A stretch of 64,000 bases of DNA from Halichondria panicea (lineage: Eukaryota; Porifera; Demospongiae; Suberitida; Halichondriidae), in the NCBI RefSeq assembly GCF_963675165.1, contig NC_087390.1, positions 4,101,301 to 4,165,300 on the forward strand. Reading direction: 5' to 3'. The position numbers and the translations under genes were made by a program. Below, in pieces: positions 1-12,265 of the stretch. Under the pieces are notes generated by a model. That model saw only the letters and a list, made by a program, of their open reading frames with translations. It did no database searches and was not told the DNA's origin. How positions within the stretch are numbered: the stretch's first letter is position 1; each line of letters starts with the position of its first letter.

Positions 1-379
1 TTGCCCACGACACTATTAATTATTGCACCTTGGAATTATCTCTCCATGGTGGTAGCTCAGCCATGTCACTGTCTGGCAGAAGACTTGCAGATCCTGCCTG
101 GAAACACAATTATGTTATGTATATTGTTTCCAGGCAGGAATTAATATGTATATATAATTGTGTTTCCAGGCATCTGTACATATGGGCTAACATGGTTAAT
201 TATACCTTGTGTCATTGCTCCAGAGAACCACAGAGCGTCGCTGCTGCAAGGCCACACTGTAAAAACAAGTGGGTTGTTTCAACTGACACTCTCCAAATGA
301 CATGCTACACGTGTGTCAAATTGAAGGTGTGTCGTTGACCCACTTCTAGCGGGTCAGTTTCCAATTAATGCCATTTCAA

Positions 380-1250
380 TCTCATAAAATAACAAAAATA
401 AATAATGACGAGTCTATAGCATAATTATAACTGATAATGAAACAAGTGTTCAGAAGTGTTTGCAAAAATTGCGTAAAATAATGGTGAAAAAAATATTATA
501 AGTTGTGAACGCATTGTACATACCTATTTCGGACCAGTATTAAGATTCAGACAGCACTGTAAATGCCTTGACAACGACTAGAAAAAATAATCAGACCGCA
601 AAAATAAAAAGGATAGTCATGTAGAATAATAGCATACAAAATCCAATGTGTGTATGTGTTGTGGTGGTAAAACTGCTATAACAAATTAAATTGATAGGAA
701 ATGTACCTCAAATTTGTGCCGGCAGAATAATAATTCAGAATAATTATGCTGATGGCTAGAAAAAAGAATCAGACCGCACAAATAAAGCAGTTTGAGGATA
801 GCCTACATGTAACATTACAAATCCAATGTGTTGTGGCAAAAAATGTGGAAAAAAAATTATAACAAATTAAGGAAACGTTCATCAGGGGGACCAGTATTAA
901 GATTCAGACAGCTAGCTCACTTTGAGGGTGGTTAGGAAGGCCTACCTGCATGTGCCTGCATGTGTTGTGGCAAAAAATGTGGTACTTGTATGTACGGTTA
1001 TAATAATTATAACAAATTAAGGCCTCAAATTTGTGCCCTGACAGGGACCAGGGACCAGTATTAAGATTCAGACAGCTAGCTCACGGCCTACCTGCAGAAG
1101 AATAATTATGAGCTACAATAATAGTTATTTATTTATTAGTACTGTACCTTGACAACGGACAACGGTTAGTAAAAAGAATCAGACTGCACACATAAATGCC
1201 AGTGTATGTGTTGTGGCAAAAAATCTTAGCTATAACAATAGGAAACGTAT
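380..1250. repeat. degenerate AT-rich repeat block
   Basis: No gene is visible in 1-1490. The motif CCAGTATTAAGATTCAGAC recurs at about 534, 891 and 1054. Blocks reading ATCAGACCGCA (about 590, 770, 1178) and CAAAAAATGTGG (about 836, 970) recur around it. The spacing is irregular, so this looks like a decayed tandem or nested repeat, not a satellite with a fixed period. Confidence 0.55.
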
Positions 1251-1683
1251 CACAATCGAAGGAGTCTGCCATTGTTGAGGAAGGAGAATTACTGACTCAT
1301 CAGCCGTAGAGTCTATCAATTCTGCAATAATTACATATTAATAAACTGTAGTTTCAGAGTTGAGGGTGGTTCCAGCAGTTCAATTCTTTGAAGTGTCTTG
1401 ACTGTACTGTACTATACTTGGTTGGCTAGCTACCATTTAAACAGTCTCACTCGTTGCTATGTCACATTTGTTGCCAGGGACATAATTATGAAGTATGATT
1501 TTTACAAGTGATTGTGTGTTTAATGTACATTTATATGTAATGTACATAAGAAAGGACACATGTGTAATGTGTCGTTTTCATTCAGTGGGTCAAAACGACA
1601 TACTTTTAGCTGTGATAAACCTTTCTGGAGGGCAGCTTGGCACATGTGTAACACGCTACACGCGTGCACATCTCTTTTTACAG

Positions 1684-1910
1684 TGCAGGGCTCACAGACG
1701 TCACTGCAGCAAGAGAGGGGCCAGGGTTCACATACGTCGCTGCAACCAGGGTTCACAGACGTCACTGCTGCGCAAGAGAGGGGCCAGGGTTCACAGACGT
1801 CGCTGCAACAAGAAGGCCAGGGTGGGTCGCTAGAGGGGCCAGGGTTGACAGACGTCGCTGCAACAAGAAGCGTCGCTGCTGCAAGAGAGGGGAGGGGCCA
1901 GCCAGGGGTC
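1684..1910. repeat. GC-rich minisatellite
   Basis: Imperfect tandem units contain AGAGGGGCCAGGGTTCACAGA followed by CGTCGCTGCAACAAGA. Five or six partial units differ by small indels, and they stand out as GC-rich in an AT-rich setting. All reading frames stay open through it, which creates overlapping spurious ORFs on both strands. A related fragment with GCGTCGCTGCTGCAAG lies near 235-250. Confidence 0.75.
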
Positions 1911-2104
1911 ACATCACACAGATTAGATGGAACCTGAGTTAGATGGTGCAACAACAATGCATATATTATAGCAATGGCCACAATGCACACATCATAATTA
2001 TCATCATAATTATAGCTAAATTTTACTCGTGTGCCGATGAGGTTAACATGGTGCACAAGGCACAGCTCAACATAACTGTCATGAGACTGTTGAGACTGTG
2101 TTAT

Positions 2105-2400
2105 TTTTATGCCTAGAGGCGTAGCCGCACGAGGGATACGGTAAAGCTGACTGTGTGTGTGTGTCTGTTCCAGCTGTAACTGCTCAACGGTTGCAATGCG
2201 ACGAAAACTAACAGCTTCTATAGGCTTCTAGCCACGTTCTCTTGGATTTTGATTCGTGGATTAGCAAACTAAAGCTTCTTTCTCGAGTTATGGCTAGTTT
2301 GACTCACATTGAAGGCTGTTGCAGTCTCTTCAGAATCTTTCATAGCATCATCTGTCCGCACAAACTTTCTATTCAACATATGAGTTAGCCTTGCATTAAA
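2105..2400. mobile_element. partial copy of the 44.2 kb TIR element
   Basis: Begins with TATGCCTAGAGGCGTAGCCG and contains GCTTCTATAGGCTTCTAGCC, CTTGGATTTT and CTCGAGTTATGGCTAGTTT. The same blocks occur in the same order at 44.21-44.40 kb. Only the left part of the family is present and its terminus is mutated. The rest of 2400-3190 shows no gene, only AT-rich sequence with repeated GAGG(T/G)CCTGGTA phrases. Confidence 0.5.
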
Positions 2401-3191
2401 GCGCTAGCTTTTTGTTAGCTACAAGACTCAGAAAATACCTGTTAAAACAGCTAGCTAGCAGTAGCCATTTGTGAAATTGATCTCTTTGGACACACCCTTT
2501 AATTATTCCTATGGATGTAATGCGCATGCGCGCTCATTCCCCAGATCCAGATCCTCCTAGCAGAATCATAGTTTTCTTGAGGGTTCTTGAGGGCCTGGTA
2601 AGCCACAAAACACTACTATAGATAACAATATGTATGTACACAAGTCTTTTCTTCTTAAATATTATAATTATACACTGCATGAACTACAGATCCAATTTTC
2701 TTCTTTCTTGAGGTCCTGGTATTAAAGCCACATAATACAACAATAGATGCATGTAATAAGTCTTTTCTTCTCAGTGACTTTATATAGATAAGCTAACTTT
2801 ATGAAATAATTATGCACTTCCGCTTATAATTAATTGAAAACAAAATCTTCTTCTTTGTTGCTTCCTAGATCCTTGAGGTCCTGGTATAAGCAGCCACAAA
2901 ACACAACAATGATACCATAATTATACAATTGCAAGTCAGTTTTAGACAGATTATTTTATACACTTTTTCCTCTTCTATACTTTCTCTTCTATACTTTTGA
3001 GCGAAAGCAAATCATGGCGAGAGGCATTAGCACAGCGCCAGCTTGAACACTAGTTTATGAAATAGGTACAGACCACAGACCATAGAAGTGGCACACGGGG
3101 GAGGGGGAATACCCCAATTTGTATTTATACTAGTTGTATGATTGAGCATGATATCTAGCCAGTGCAGTGCATATAGCATGCCTGTCAGAGG

Positions 3192-3303
3192 TCGTGGAAG
3201 CAATCGCAAATCTGAAGAAGCGCTTTGTAATCCAGGTTGTAGTCGTTTGGAAACCCTGTGCAGAATGTCCTGGAGATGGCTGTACTTAGAGCAAATGCTG
3301 GGT
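3192..3303. repeat. dispersed repeat, copy 1
   Basis: About 110 bp nearly identical to 20803-20913. Both contain GAAGCAATCGCAAATCTGAA and end in AAATGCTGGG. Flanking text around TATAGCATGC is also shared with 20560-20590. The function is unknown; it may be part of a transposon or a duplicated gene fragment. Confidence 0.6.
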
Positions 3304-3427
3304 CAATGCTGGGTCCATGTATTCAACTACTACATGTATTGCAACTACTAATAACAGAGAACAGAGAATGAAAGAGAATCATAGATTGAAGAGCTTACAT
3401 AAATAAATAAAATAATAAATAACCTTA

Positions 3428-4021
3428 GAGTACAAGGGGGTATTATGAGACCTCTAAATGTGTCTGACCCCCCTGTCTTGCAGTAATCTTGAGGGAGCTA
3501 AATAGCCTGTTCACTAACTATTATGGTCAATATGCTTTGCATGTAAGCAAAAAAATTAGTGACAGTGCTTTGTTTGCAGCTAATGCTAGCATTTTAGTGT
3601 TCAAAGTGGTTTGGGTATTATGAGACAGGGGGGGTATTTACGAGACACCATTGCAATTAATTAATTTTAACGCTAATTGGCTGTTCTAACATATCTGGAA
3701 CTTTTTGATATTAAAATAATATAGTGATTATTTTGCCTATAAAAACAGTTACTCCTGTTTTAACTGATACCTAGTGAATTTTACTACAAACATTTGGCAC
3801 CCACTTAAATTTGGTCAATTAAAAATGTTTTTTCCAATTAAATTCTGTACTTAAACAAACTATTGTGGTATCTCTGTCAACACAAGCATACAACTCCAAA
3901 TTTCTTTTGGAAAAAATACTAGAGTGGTAGTGCTATTAACTGCAGACAGAATAGCTGAAGCACTCCCGTTTTAAACAGCTGTCTCATAATTGGTTTCATC
4001 TCATAATACCCTCTTCTACTC
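3428..4021. mobile_element. TA-flanked MITE, copy 1 (about 594 bp)
   Basis: Terminal inverted repeats read GAGTACAAGGGGGTATTATG at the left and the complement of CATAATACCCTCTTCTACTC at the right. TA lies on both sides, as expected for a Tc1/mariner-type TA target duplication. A second copy at 59388-59978 differs by only a handful of changes, including one 3-bp indel. No ORF of useful size is present, so it is non-autonomous. The high identity of the two copies implies recent movement. Confidence 0.85.
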
Positions 4022-5326
4022 TAAGTGTTAGTGCGACTGGTAGTATTGAATGACAATGTTCTGTGTTCCTCGTTGAAGTTTGGTGAAGTTTGGTGCTGCT
4101 GCAATAGCGTGCTGGTGCTTGGTGGTGCTTGGAGAACAGTGGTGCTTGGAGAACAAGCTGGTGGTGCTCTTGGTGCTCTTGTGTTGGTCGTTTGTACATT
4201 CGGACAGCATCTTGGCTTTGATGACCAGCTGTTCGCCAATTGTTCTCTGTTGCACAGCTTATCTGCAAAAGACCATCCTCTGGGATAAGTGACATGTAGT
4301 CTCTTCAAGTCATCAAGGCAACTCCTTCTACCACTCATAGGCTGGCACCAACCTGACAATGTGATTTCTGAGGTGTGATTTGTGATGGTGACTTAATAGC
4401 ACTAACAATTGCAGTAGCTGCATTAGTCAATACATCTGCTACATTAATAGACTTCTATTTCGATGGCAGTAATGAGAGGTATTTGAGGTGGGATAGTGTA
4501 GTTGTCGTGACGCCCTTTACAAATCATCTTAGCCCAAAGCCGTAGTTGTCGGATTTATACCCTTTAGCTTTTTTAAAAATTACATCAGTAGAATCCTCTT
4601 CATTAGATCGAGGTGTGGATTCAGTTTTCCTTTTTTTCGTAACAGGTGGCTCTAAAACTTAGCATCACACCACAGTGTTATCTTCGAAGATGAAATCTCT
4701 TTTTTCGGTTTCCTTCTAGGTAGCGTAAGCCATCAATTATATCAACTGGGGTTTGCGCGCTTCTAAAGCTTGTTTTAAGTTTCTACATGAAGGTCTACTC
4801 CTCCTCTACAAGTACAACTAGTTTTATAAACTTTCTCACCTTGAAAGGGAGTCCATGCAGTCGTCAATTAGTTTGGGACAGTGGGACAGCTGCATTATTT
4901 TAGTACATAAATTAATAATATTATAGCTATAGTAAAAAATCAAATAAAAAAGCAAGCTACTGACGCAAGTTTCTGGTTAATGCAAACGCTCAAACATTTT
5001 ATCATCATCATAGCTGACTTACTACTTACCTGGAAGTCGATGGCTCTTGATATGCGTATGCTTGAGTCGAGTATAGCTTCTTTACAAAACTGGCACAAGG
5101 GCGAAAGTACGGATTACCGTTACATTACTAGCCTAGTCGATAATTGATTGATGATTGGCCGATAATAGGTATAGGTCGATAATCGATGCTTTACGCTAAC
5201 CCACCAGAAAATCTGCAGTTGATGGCACATCATCGGGGAACGACTCATGCTAACGGTGACTTGAACATTCTGGATACCCCATGCCACATATGCACTAAAT
5301 AGTCACTTTTCTTCTTAGGATTATTA
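4022..5326. other. no gene seen; low-complexity patch
   Basis: The stretch 4070-4190 is a GTGGTGCTTGGAGAA-type low-complexity run that holds open several overlapping frames. The remainder to 5320 is AT-rich. It shows no splice-consistent coding segment, RNA gene or clear terminal repeat. Confidence 0.4.
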
Positions 5327-5568
5327 TTTTGAGATGATAGTATTTTGAGATGATAGTTGTAAGAAGAATTAGAGCCTGTTACACATTCATCACATTCATT
5401 ATCTTTATCGGCTGTAGGTGGTATCTCTTCAGCAGATGATGGATTGCTTTTGAGATGATAGTATTTTGAGATGATAGTTGTAAGAAGAATTAGAGCCTGT
5501 TACACATTCATCACATTCATTATCTTTATCGGCTGTAGGTGGTATCTCTTCAGCACATGATGGATTGC
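5327..5568. repeat. 121-bp tandem duplication
   Basis: Two adjacent copies (5327-5447 and 5448-5568) of a segment containing GAGCCTGTTACACATTCATC are almost identical. The unit length is not a multiple of three, so any coding frame across the junction is shifted. Confidence 0.85.
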
Positions 5569-5710
5569 CCACAGCCACCAGCTTGAGAAGAATCATTTGG
5601 TAGAGGACAACTGTAGGGTTGGAAAATGCACCACCATACCAGTTGAACTGGTCATTCGTTCTTGCAGGATCCATTAACACTTCAACACTGAAAGAACTAG
5701 TACTACAGGT
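5430..5710 (-). pseudogene. exon-like minus-strand fragment, unidentified
   Basis: An open minus-strand stretch follows a possible acceptor (CACCTGTAG at about 5711). It reads through plausible protein text, including FNWYGGAFSN and an acidic Cys-containing part (ADKDNECDEC). The distal part lies in the 121-bp tandem duplication, which breaks the frame in the second copy. I do not recognise the family. It may be a relic of a transposon or of a host gene exon. No partner exons were found nearby. Confidence 0.3.
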
Positions 5711-6487
5711 GTGCATAACTGCTTAAACTAATCTAATTTGTGGCCTAGCTGAGACTTCCTTGTTTGGAAGTTGCTCTGTGGTTGTATACCTAAAAACCCT
5801 GTATACACTTTTTCAATACAATTGTGGTTTTATACAATAATTATTGTGGCATTTATGTTATCTGTATTACAGAGTTATTGAGTACATTGCTAGTAAATAT
5901 TATGAACCTGAAGAGAAGAGAGCTAGAGTATGGAATGCTAGACTTTCAAGTCAAGACAAAGGAGACTGAACAAATCAATATCAATGTAGAGGATTAATCT
6001 AGATCTATATCTAATCTGTACCAACTAATTATTGGTGTATATATATACACGTGCTAATAATTCAGGATTGTTGTATATATAACTGGTACATGGTGTCTTC
6101 TATCCATGGTGCATGTGTTTGCTCTCAGTTTATCATAGAAATCGCTCTGGGTTGCAATTGCCAGGGTTCAAGGTGAGTTATGTAACAATCAAAATTATGA
6201 AACAATTCTTTTTATTATATAATTATTAGGAGTATTATATATTAGGAGTGCAGACATGTGTATATGTGCATGACAGCCGGCACTAACGAATTTCCTAGAA
6301 AATCAACTAACACTTAGTAGTGTCCGCCTGTCCAACAACAAGAGTCATGGCTTATTTCACCTCTTAGTTGGAGACTCTCTTAGTTGGAGACTCGCTGACA
6401 CTGACCAGCAAAAACTCAGACGGCATTAATTTTGGTAAGGCTTTGAAAAGAAGAAACTATCAAGGTTCCCAAAATCAAGGCAGGAGA

Positions 6488-6621
6488 CCCCTCGAAGTGA
6501 GATAGTGTGCATATCTGTAGTAGCATAAGGCCTGACTCGTGGAACGACATGGTGCAGTGTGATGGCTGCGACAGGTGGTACCCGTGTCCATTCAGTGACT
6601 GGCACTGTAAAGACTGCAAAT
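6488..6621 (+). pseudogene. PHD-finger-like fragment
   Basis: The short plus-strand frame ending at TAG 6619-6621 contains MVQCDGCDRWY and ends in DWHCKDCK. This is the CxxC(D)xW...WxCxxC pattern of PHD zinc fingers. The middle of the finger, where the H-x2-C ligand pair should lie, is shortened to YPCPFSD, and the frame is closed by a stop just upstream. It is best read as a truncated finger, perhaps the last exon of a decayed gene or transposon. The rest of 5720-7440 shows no gene. Confidence 0.5.
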
Positions 6622-7449
6622 AGAAATAGCTAGTTTTAAGAGGGGGCCCAAAATTTTAAAATTCTAGGCCCGGGGGGGGTGCCTAACATTTTATGACACC
6701 GGGCCTTGCTCAAAGGGATTTGGATGTAACGGGGTCACAGTGCGAACTCACTCATAAATCAAATTTGCATAATGATGTGATAATGATCACTAATGTACAA
6801 CGCTAGTAGGCATGCGCATTTTCTACTAGTTGCGGTTACGACAAGATTGCCCTGAATGCGTGGGAGAGTACTTTACGTCATGACTTGTAGTGAAAGCACC
6901 GCAGGTGCTGATGCGAGATGCCAAAGCTACAACTATACAGTGCCTAGGGAGTAGAATACAAACTTAAGAGTATCTTTGAGTTTGGAACATTTCTAAGCTG
7001 GTGAATGAATAAGCTACAAACATATTCAAAAATATTTCTCTAAAACATTGGATCATTTAGGTGAACGGGGATGATTGTATCTCTGGAAATAAAAGTTTCT
7101 AAAAAAATTGCTTCTACCACATGTGTAAAAAAAATAGACCTTAGCCGATTAAATCTCTCCCTAAGCACCCAAAAACACAGTACGAAACAGCGTGTGTACC
7201 GATTTTAATTCATGCATATGTTAGCTCACTGATGTTAAGTCACTATAATAATTTGTTGCTGTTGTAAAAACAACCACATACCCACCACTGCTTTATGTAC
7301 ATCAGTGCACACGGTATGCCTAGTCTCAATTAACTCATTCCATGAGTTTTGGACGCTTGGGTATGATGGTGCTGATATATTCCCACCTCCCTTCTTGCTT
7401 GCTTGTTGTGTTGATGTTGTGTTTCTTGGCAAATTCCTTTGCCGGCTGT

Positions 7450-9268
7450 GTGTGGGGTGTGGCTGTGTGGTGTGTGTGGTGTGTGCAAGCCGTGTGTGTG
7501 TGTGTGGGGGGGGTGTGCACGCCGTGTTTATGTGTGTGTAGTGTGTGTGTATGTGGGGGGGTGTGCACGCCGTGTGTGTGTGTGTGTTGTATATTTGGGG
7601 TGTGTGTGTGGTGTGTGTTGTGTGTGTGGGGGGGCCGTGTCTGTGAGGTGGGAGTGTGCACGCCGAGTGTGTGTGGTGTGTGAGTGTGTTGTGTTGTGTG
7701 CATGCGTGTGTTGTGTGGGTGAGAGTGTGTGTTTTGTAGTGTGTGAGTGTGAGTGTTGTGTGTGTATGCCCGTGTATGTGGTGGGGCCGTGTGTGTGTGG
7801 GGGTGTGCATGCCGTGTGTGTGGGGTGTGTGTGTAGGGGGCTGTCTGTGTGTGTTGTGTGTGTGTGGGGGGGAATGGAGGTGTGCACGCCGTGTGTTGTG
7901 TGGTGTGTGGCGGGGAGGGTCCATGTGTGTGTAGTGTGTGTGTGTGTATGCACGCCGTGATGGTATGTCGTGTGTGTAGTGTGCAAGTGTGTGTAGTGTG
8001 CAAGCCGTGTGTGTGTGGGGGGGTGTGCACGCTGTGTGTATGTGTGGAGGGGGCCGTGTGTGTGTGTGTGTGCGTGTGTGTGTGTGTAGTGTGTGCGTGT
8101 GTGTGTGTGGTGTGGTGGTTGTGCACGCTGTTTGTGTGTGTGTGGTATGTGTGTATGTGTATGTGGGGGGTGTGTGGTGTGTGTGAGTGTGTGTGAGGAG
8201 GGGGTGTGCAGTGTATGTGTGGTGTGTACGCCGTGTTTGTGTGTGTGTGTGTGGGGGGTGTGCACGCAAGTGTGGGTGTGTGTGTGTGGAGGGGTGTGCA
8301 TGCGAGTGTGGGTGTGTGTGTGGAGGGGGTGTGCACACTGTGTGTGTGTGTGTTTGTGGGGGGGTGTGTGTGCCGTGTCCGTGTGTGTGTGTGTGTGCAT
8401 GCCGTGTTTGTGTGTGTGGGACACCCCACACTGTGTGTGTGTGTGTTTGGTTTGCACGCCATGTTTATGTGTGTTGGAGGGGGTGTGGGGTGTGTGTGTG
8501 TGTGTGCACGCGGTGTGTACGCGTGTGTGGAGGGTGTGTGTGTGGGGGGGGTGTGCACGCCGTGTTTGTGTGGAGTGTGTGGAGTGTTGTGTGTGTGTGG
8601 TGTGCACGCCGTGTTTGTATGTGTGTGTGTGGGGGTGCACGCGGCCGTGTGTGTGGGGAGGGGCCGTTTGTTGTGTGCGTGTGTGTGGTGTGTGCATGTG
8701 TGTGTGGGGGGTGTGCACGCCGTGTTTATTTGTGTATGTGTGTGGTTTTTGTGTGTGTTGTGTGTGTGTGGGGGCCGTGTTTGTTTGTGTATGTGTGTGT
8801 GGTTTTTGTGTGTGGAGTGTGTGTGGAGTGAGTGTGTGTTGTGTGTGTATGGGGGGTGTGCACGCCGTGTTTGTTTGTGTATGTGTGTGGTTTTTGTGTG
8901 TGTGTGTGTTGTGTGTGTGGTGTGTTTGTGTGGTGTGTTGTGTGTGTGTGTATGGGGGGGTTGTGCACGCCTGTGTGTGTGTGGTGTGCGTGCCGTGTGT
9001 TGTGTGTGTGTGTAGGGGGGGTTGTGCACGCCGCATGTGTGTTGTGTGTGTGTCTGTATGTGTGTGTGTCTGTATGTGTGTGTGGTGTGTGTGTGGTGTG
9101 TGTGTAGGGGGGGTTGTGCACGCCGCGTGTGTGTGGTGCGTTGTGTGGGTGTGTGGTGTGTGTGTGCGTGTGTGTGTGTTGGGGGGGTGTGCACGCTGCC
9201 TGTGTTTGTGTGTGTGCGTGGTTTTTGTGTGTGTAGAGTGTGTGTTTGGTGTGTGTGTTGTGTGTGGA
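7450..9268. repeat. GT-rich satellite with GTGCACGCCGTG punctuation
   Basis: About 1.8 kb of (GT)n on the plus strand is interrupted about two dozen times by a G-run followed by TGTGCACGCCGTG or close variants. The spacing is irregular, about 35-140 bp. The strand asymmetry is extreme: G and T on one strand, C and A on the other. Every frame is open, so long His/Thr/Pro or Cys/Val ORFs appear; these are artefacts of composition. Confidence 0.9.
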
Positions 9269-9305
9269 AAATGAATAGCATAGTCTTACGTCTTATAGTA
9301 TAGTA

Positions 9306-9533
9306 TACCGTATAGCTCGAAATGTTCGAGGGGCTTAATTTTCGCGGATTTCGTGGGTAGCAATCCTACACGAAAATTAAGTCCACGAAAATTGAATTAC
9401 CTGCTAAAACGTGCAAAGATTTAAAGGCATGGCTTCCGGTAAACAGTCATTCCGCGAACATTGTGCAACGAAAATACTTTTAGAGGCTAATCCACGAAAT
9501 ATAAGTGCCTCGAAAATTTCGCGCTATACGGTA
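9306..9533. mobile_element. TACCGTATAGC-family MITE
   Basis: The ends are TACCGTATAGCTCGAAA and its inverse (TTTCGCGCTATACGGTA). Between them lie text runs such as GAAAATTAAGTCCACGAAAA. The same ends are seen at 27.5, 50.5, 51.0, 55.2 and 55.9 kb. It is non-coding. Confidence 0.7.
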
Positions 9534-10224
9534 GTTATCACTTTTTATTATCACTTTTTGTACTCATTATAATTATAATTGCATGTACATGGTTTTTATC
9601 ATTTAGTATTCAGTAATTTATGTACTCAGTAACTCAGTAGTTTTGCTCACCTATGAAAAAAAGAACTTAGGAAGCTTGAGAACGAGATGACAACCCGACC
9701 ATTCACAGGACTCGAGTCTGTCGTCACGTGTGGTACACACCAAACACCAACGCCCGAGGTCACTCCGTATGCGTTGTAACTCGCTAAATACCTTGGCATC
9801 ACCCAAATGAATTACCTGCTAAAACGTGCAAAGATTTAAAGGCATGGCTTCCGGTAAACAGTCATTCCGCGAACATTGTGCAACGAAAATACTTTTAGAG
9901 GCTAATCCACGAAATATAAGTGCCTCGAAAATTTCGCGCTATACGGTAGTTATCACTTTTTATTATCACTTTTTGTACTCATTATAATTATAATTGCATG
10001 TACATGGTTTTTATCATTTAGTATTCAGTAATTTATGTACTCAGTAACTCAGTAGTTTTGCTCACCTATGAAAAAAAGAACTTAGGAAGCTTGAGAACGA
10101 GATGACAACCCGACCATTCACAGGACTCGAGTCTGTCGTCACGTGTGGTACACACCAAACACCAACGCCCGAGGTCACTCCGTATGCGTTGTAACTCGCT
10201 AAATACCTTGGCATCACCCAAATG
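9394..10224. repeat. 415-bp tandem duplication
   Basis: The segment starting GAATTACCTGCTAAAACGTG (9394) repeats without visible change from 9809, and both copies end in GCATCACCCAAATG. The first copy includes the right end of the 9306 MITE, so the duplication arose after that insertion. An assembly artefact is an alternative, because the copies look identical. Confidence 0.85.
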
Positions 10225-10229
10225 TCCTG

Positions 10230-11540
10230 CCTCAATGTACCAACATGGTACAACACATCGTCTTCCAGCATGTACTGGGTCCGAGTTAAAAGTAACGTCT
10301 TGGACGTCGTCGGGTAGTATCCGTGCAGCACTAATTTTATTCATTGCCATGTAGATGATGTAGATATGTAGATGTTTCATAATGTTTATTAATGTTCATA
10401 AGGTCAATGTATTTTGCTGCTAGAACTATCTTTGGCAACAAATACGGCGGACTTAAACAAGGCCCTCAAAAGAAACTATTTTGTGTATCTCAAGAATACA
10501 ATAACTCTTACTCTTCCCATCAAGGATACTAGTACCTAGCTATGAGATGTTCATCTAGCCTTGTTTGGCAGTTCACTGTGGTCCGGGGATTCATCGTTAC
10601 AAGGCATCTGCGTTGTATGTCCAGCACGATGGGATGTCCAACTCTTGTATGGCCATCCCTGTGTTCAGTAGGGACTTCAGGGGATGGCCATACAGGTAGG
10701 CCCTAATCGGCAACATTTGGAATAAAACGTCGGATATGAGGGAGCGTTTTCACAGTGGCTGGACTGCGATCAGTTTACGTCTTCCAGTTGGGCAAACTTG
10801 CACTTCTTCGGCTTGAGCCAGCATGTCGGAGTCGGTCGAAGACTTGGATTATATTTTTCCGATGTTCCTCCAGGTCTGGTCTCTACACCAAAACAGTTCT
10901 TTCCCACTCAAAACTATTTCCCTATTTCCATTATGTTTCTGAATTCGTACAGACCAGAGTAAGACCTGCAGAAGCACGAGCTCAAGTCAACACAGAATCG
11001 AAGGTCTCTAGCTCGCAGGATTACACTTCGCACTGGCTTTCTGAGGGCAAATGGTGTTCTGCTGCCAAACGGGAGGTATGATGTGCGACAACATTGGTGG
11101 TCGCTGTGAGGAAAACAACCAATCCTTCCCCGTGAGTACATCTTGATCGGCAACTCTGGTTGTCTGTTGGACGGTGTACTTTTGTCTGCTTCCAGTAACA
11201 GTAGAGAAGTCACTTCCTCCGTGTTTGTTTCGTTGGTTCAATCTTGAGTAGGCCTGCCTCTGTGTTTGTTTCCTTGATAGTCGGCCTGTTTCTAGCAATG
11301 GTAGAGAAGTTACTTGTTGTTTGTCGGCCTGTTTCAAGCAATGGTAGAGAAGTTATTTCGTAGAGAAGGTAGAGAAGTTACCTCCTCTCCTTGTGATTGG
11401 GGATCACTAAGTATACCTTCTGGTATAGCAACAATAATAGCTTGGGTTGGCCTAATAGCACCTGGTGTGGGGCATCCTTCTGCACCCTCCTTGGGAGACT
11501 CTGAACTGAGCCTGTGATCCCTGTCTATGGCCCCTCAAGC
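10230..11540. other. no supported gene
   Basis: Both strands hold short overlapping ORFs with no consistent family signal. The stretch 11180-11380 repeats the phrase GTAGAGAAGTTA several times. It could be flanking debris of the retroelement at 11.5-11.9 kb. Confidence 0.35.
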
Positions 11541-11544
11541 TTAC

Positions 11545-11905
11545 GATGAATACGATTGGAGGTCATTCCTCAACACTTGCATGGCGAAGAAAGCGATATA
11601 ATGCGAGCCTGTGTCAATCAGGGCTTCAGTATTGACTCCGTTCACCCCCAACATGGCGGTTCATTCTCTCTCGGCTGCATGTACTTCAGTTCGGTCACCT
11701 TCTCCTGAAGTGATTGATCTTCACTCTTGTCTTTTTTTGGTTGTCTTGCCACAATTGTAACAGGTTCGATTTTCCCCAGATGGAGGGGGTGGTTGAGTGG
11801 AGCATGGGTCAGCAGGCTTCGGATATGGGCTTTGCATAACATTGCATACCAATGTCCCCACAATTTTCTCAGCCAGTTTTAGTAGTTTCATTCCAAATTC
11901 TTGTC
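11545..11905 (-). mobile_element. retrotransposon gag-tail and protease remnant
   Basis: On the minus strand a Pro-rich stretch is followed by RTCYNCGK, the start of a CCHC zinc knuckle. Downstream, in a different frame, is ALIDTGSHYI, the DTG active-site motif of a retropepsin. In-frame stops and a frame change separate the two. The gag-knuckle then protease order fits an LTR element read on the minus strand. The element is inactive and incomplete. Confidence 0.6.
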
Positions 11906-12265
11906 CACAAACATAAAGTGACATAAAGTGAAGAAGTGAGGGTGTGTGCTAACAAAGGTACGACTACAAAGAGATGAATAAAGTAGTAGCGCATTGTATT
12001 GATATAATAACGGAAAACTGACTAATAAAGTAAAGTGTGTACCCGACGTAGTGGGGGAAACAGTGGGTGGTGACGTGTTCAAATTAGCGGTTGGTGTGTA
12101 CATAACGTAGTAGTATTGGTATTGTTTGTTGAGGATCGAATTCGATGTGGGCTGTTTTGAGGCGGTCGATGGAGACAGAAATGTTCATCAGTTCGTTTGA
12201 TAATACGGAATGGTCGAGTGATTGCATCATGGCGAACAAACACGTGTGTGGCTGACGCTAGTCCG

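Noticed and set aside
1520-2056. Overlapping Cys/Pro-rich ORFs
   Set aside because: They arise from the GC-rich minisatellite; the repeated peptide has no family resemblance.
4021-4359. Several overlapping ORFs on both strands
   Set aside because: They follow a GTGGTGCTTGGAGAA low-complexity stretch; no frame is favoured and there are no motifs.
7235-9281. Very long ORFs on both strands (up to about 650 codons) rich in His/Thr or Cys/Val
   Set aside because: They are produced by the GT-rich satellite: all frames are open and there is no domain text.
10062-10380. Two overlapping minus-strand ORFs, one resembling the integrase zinc-binding linker of retroelements
   Set aside because: The resemblance (YMLEDDVLYHV then WVMPRYL) is too short, and the competing frame is equally open; most of it lies in the 415-bp tandem duplication.
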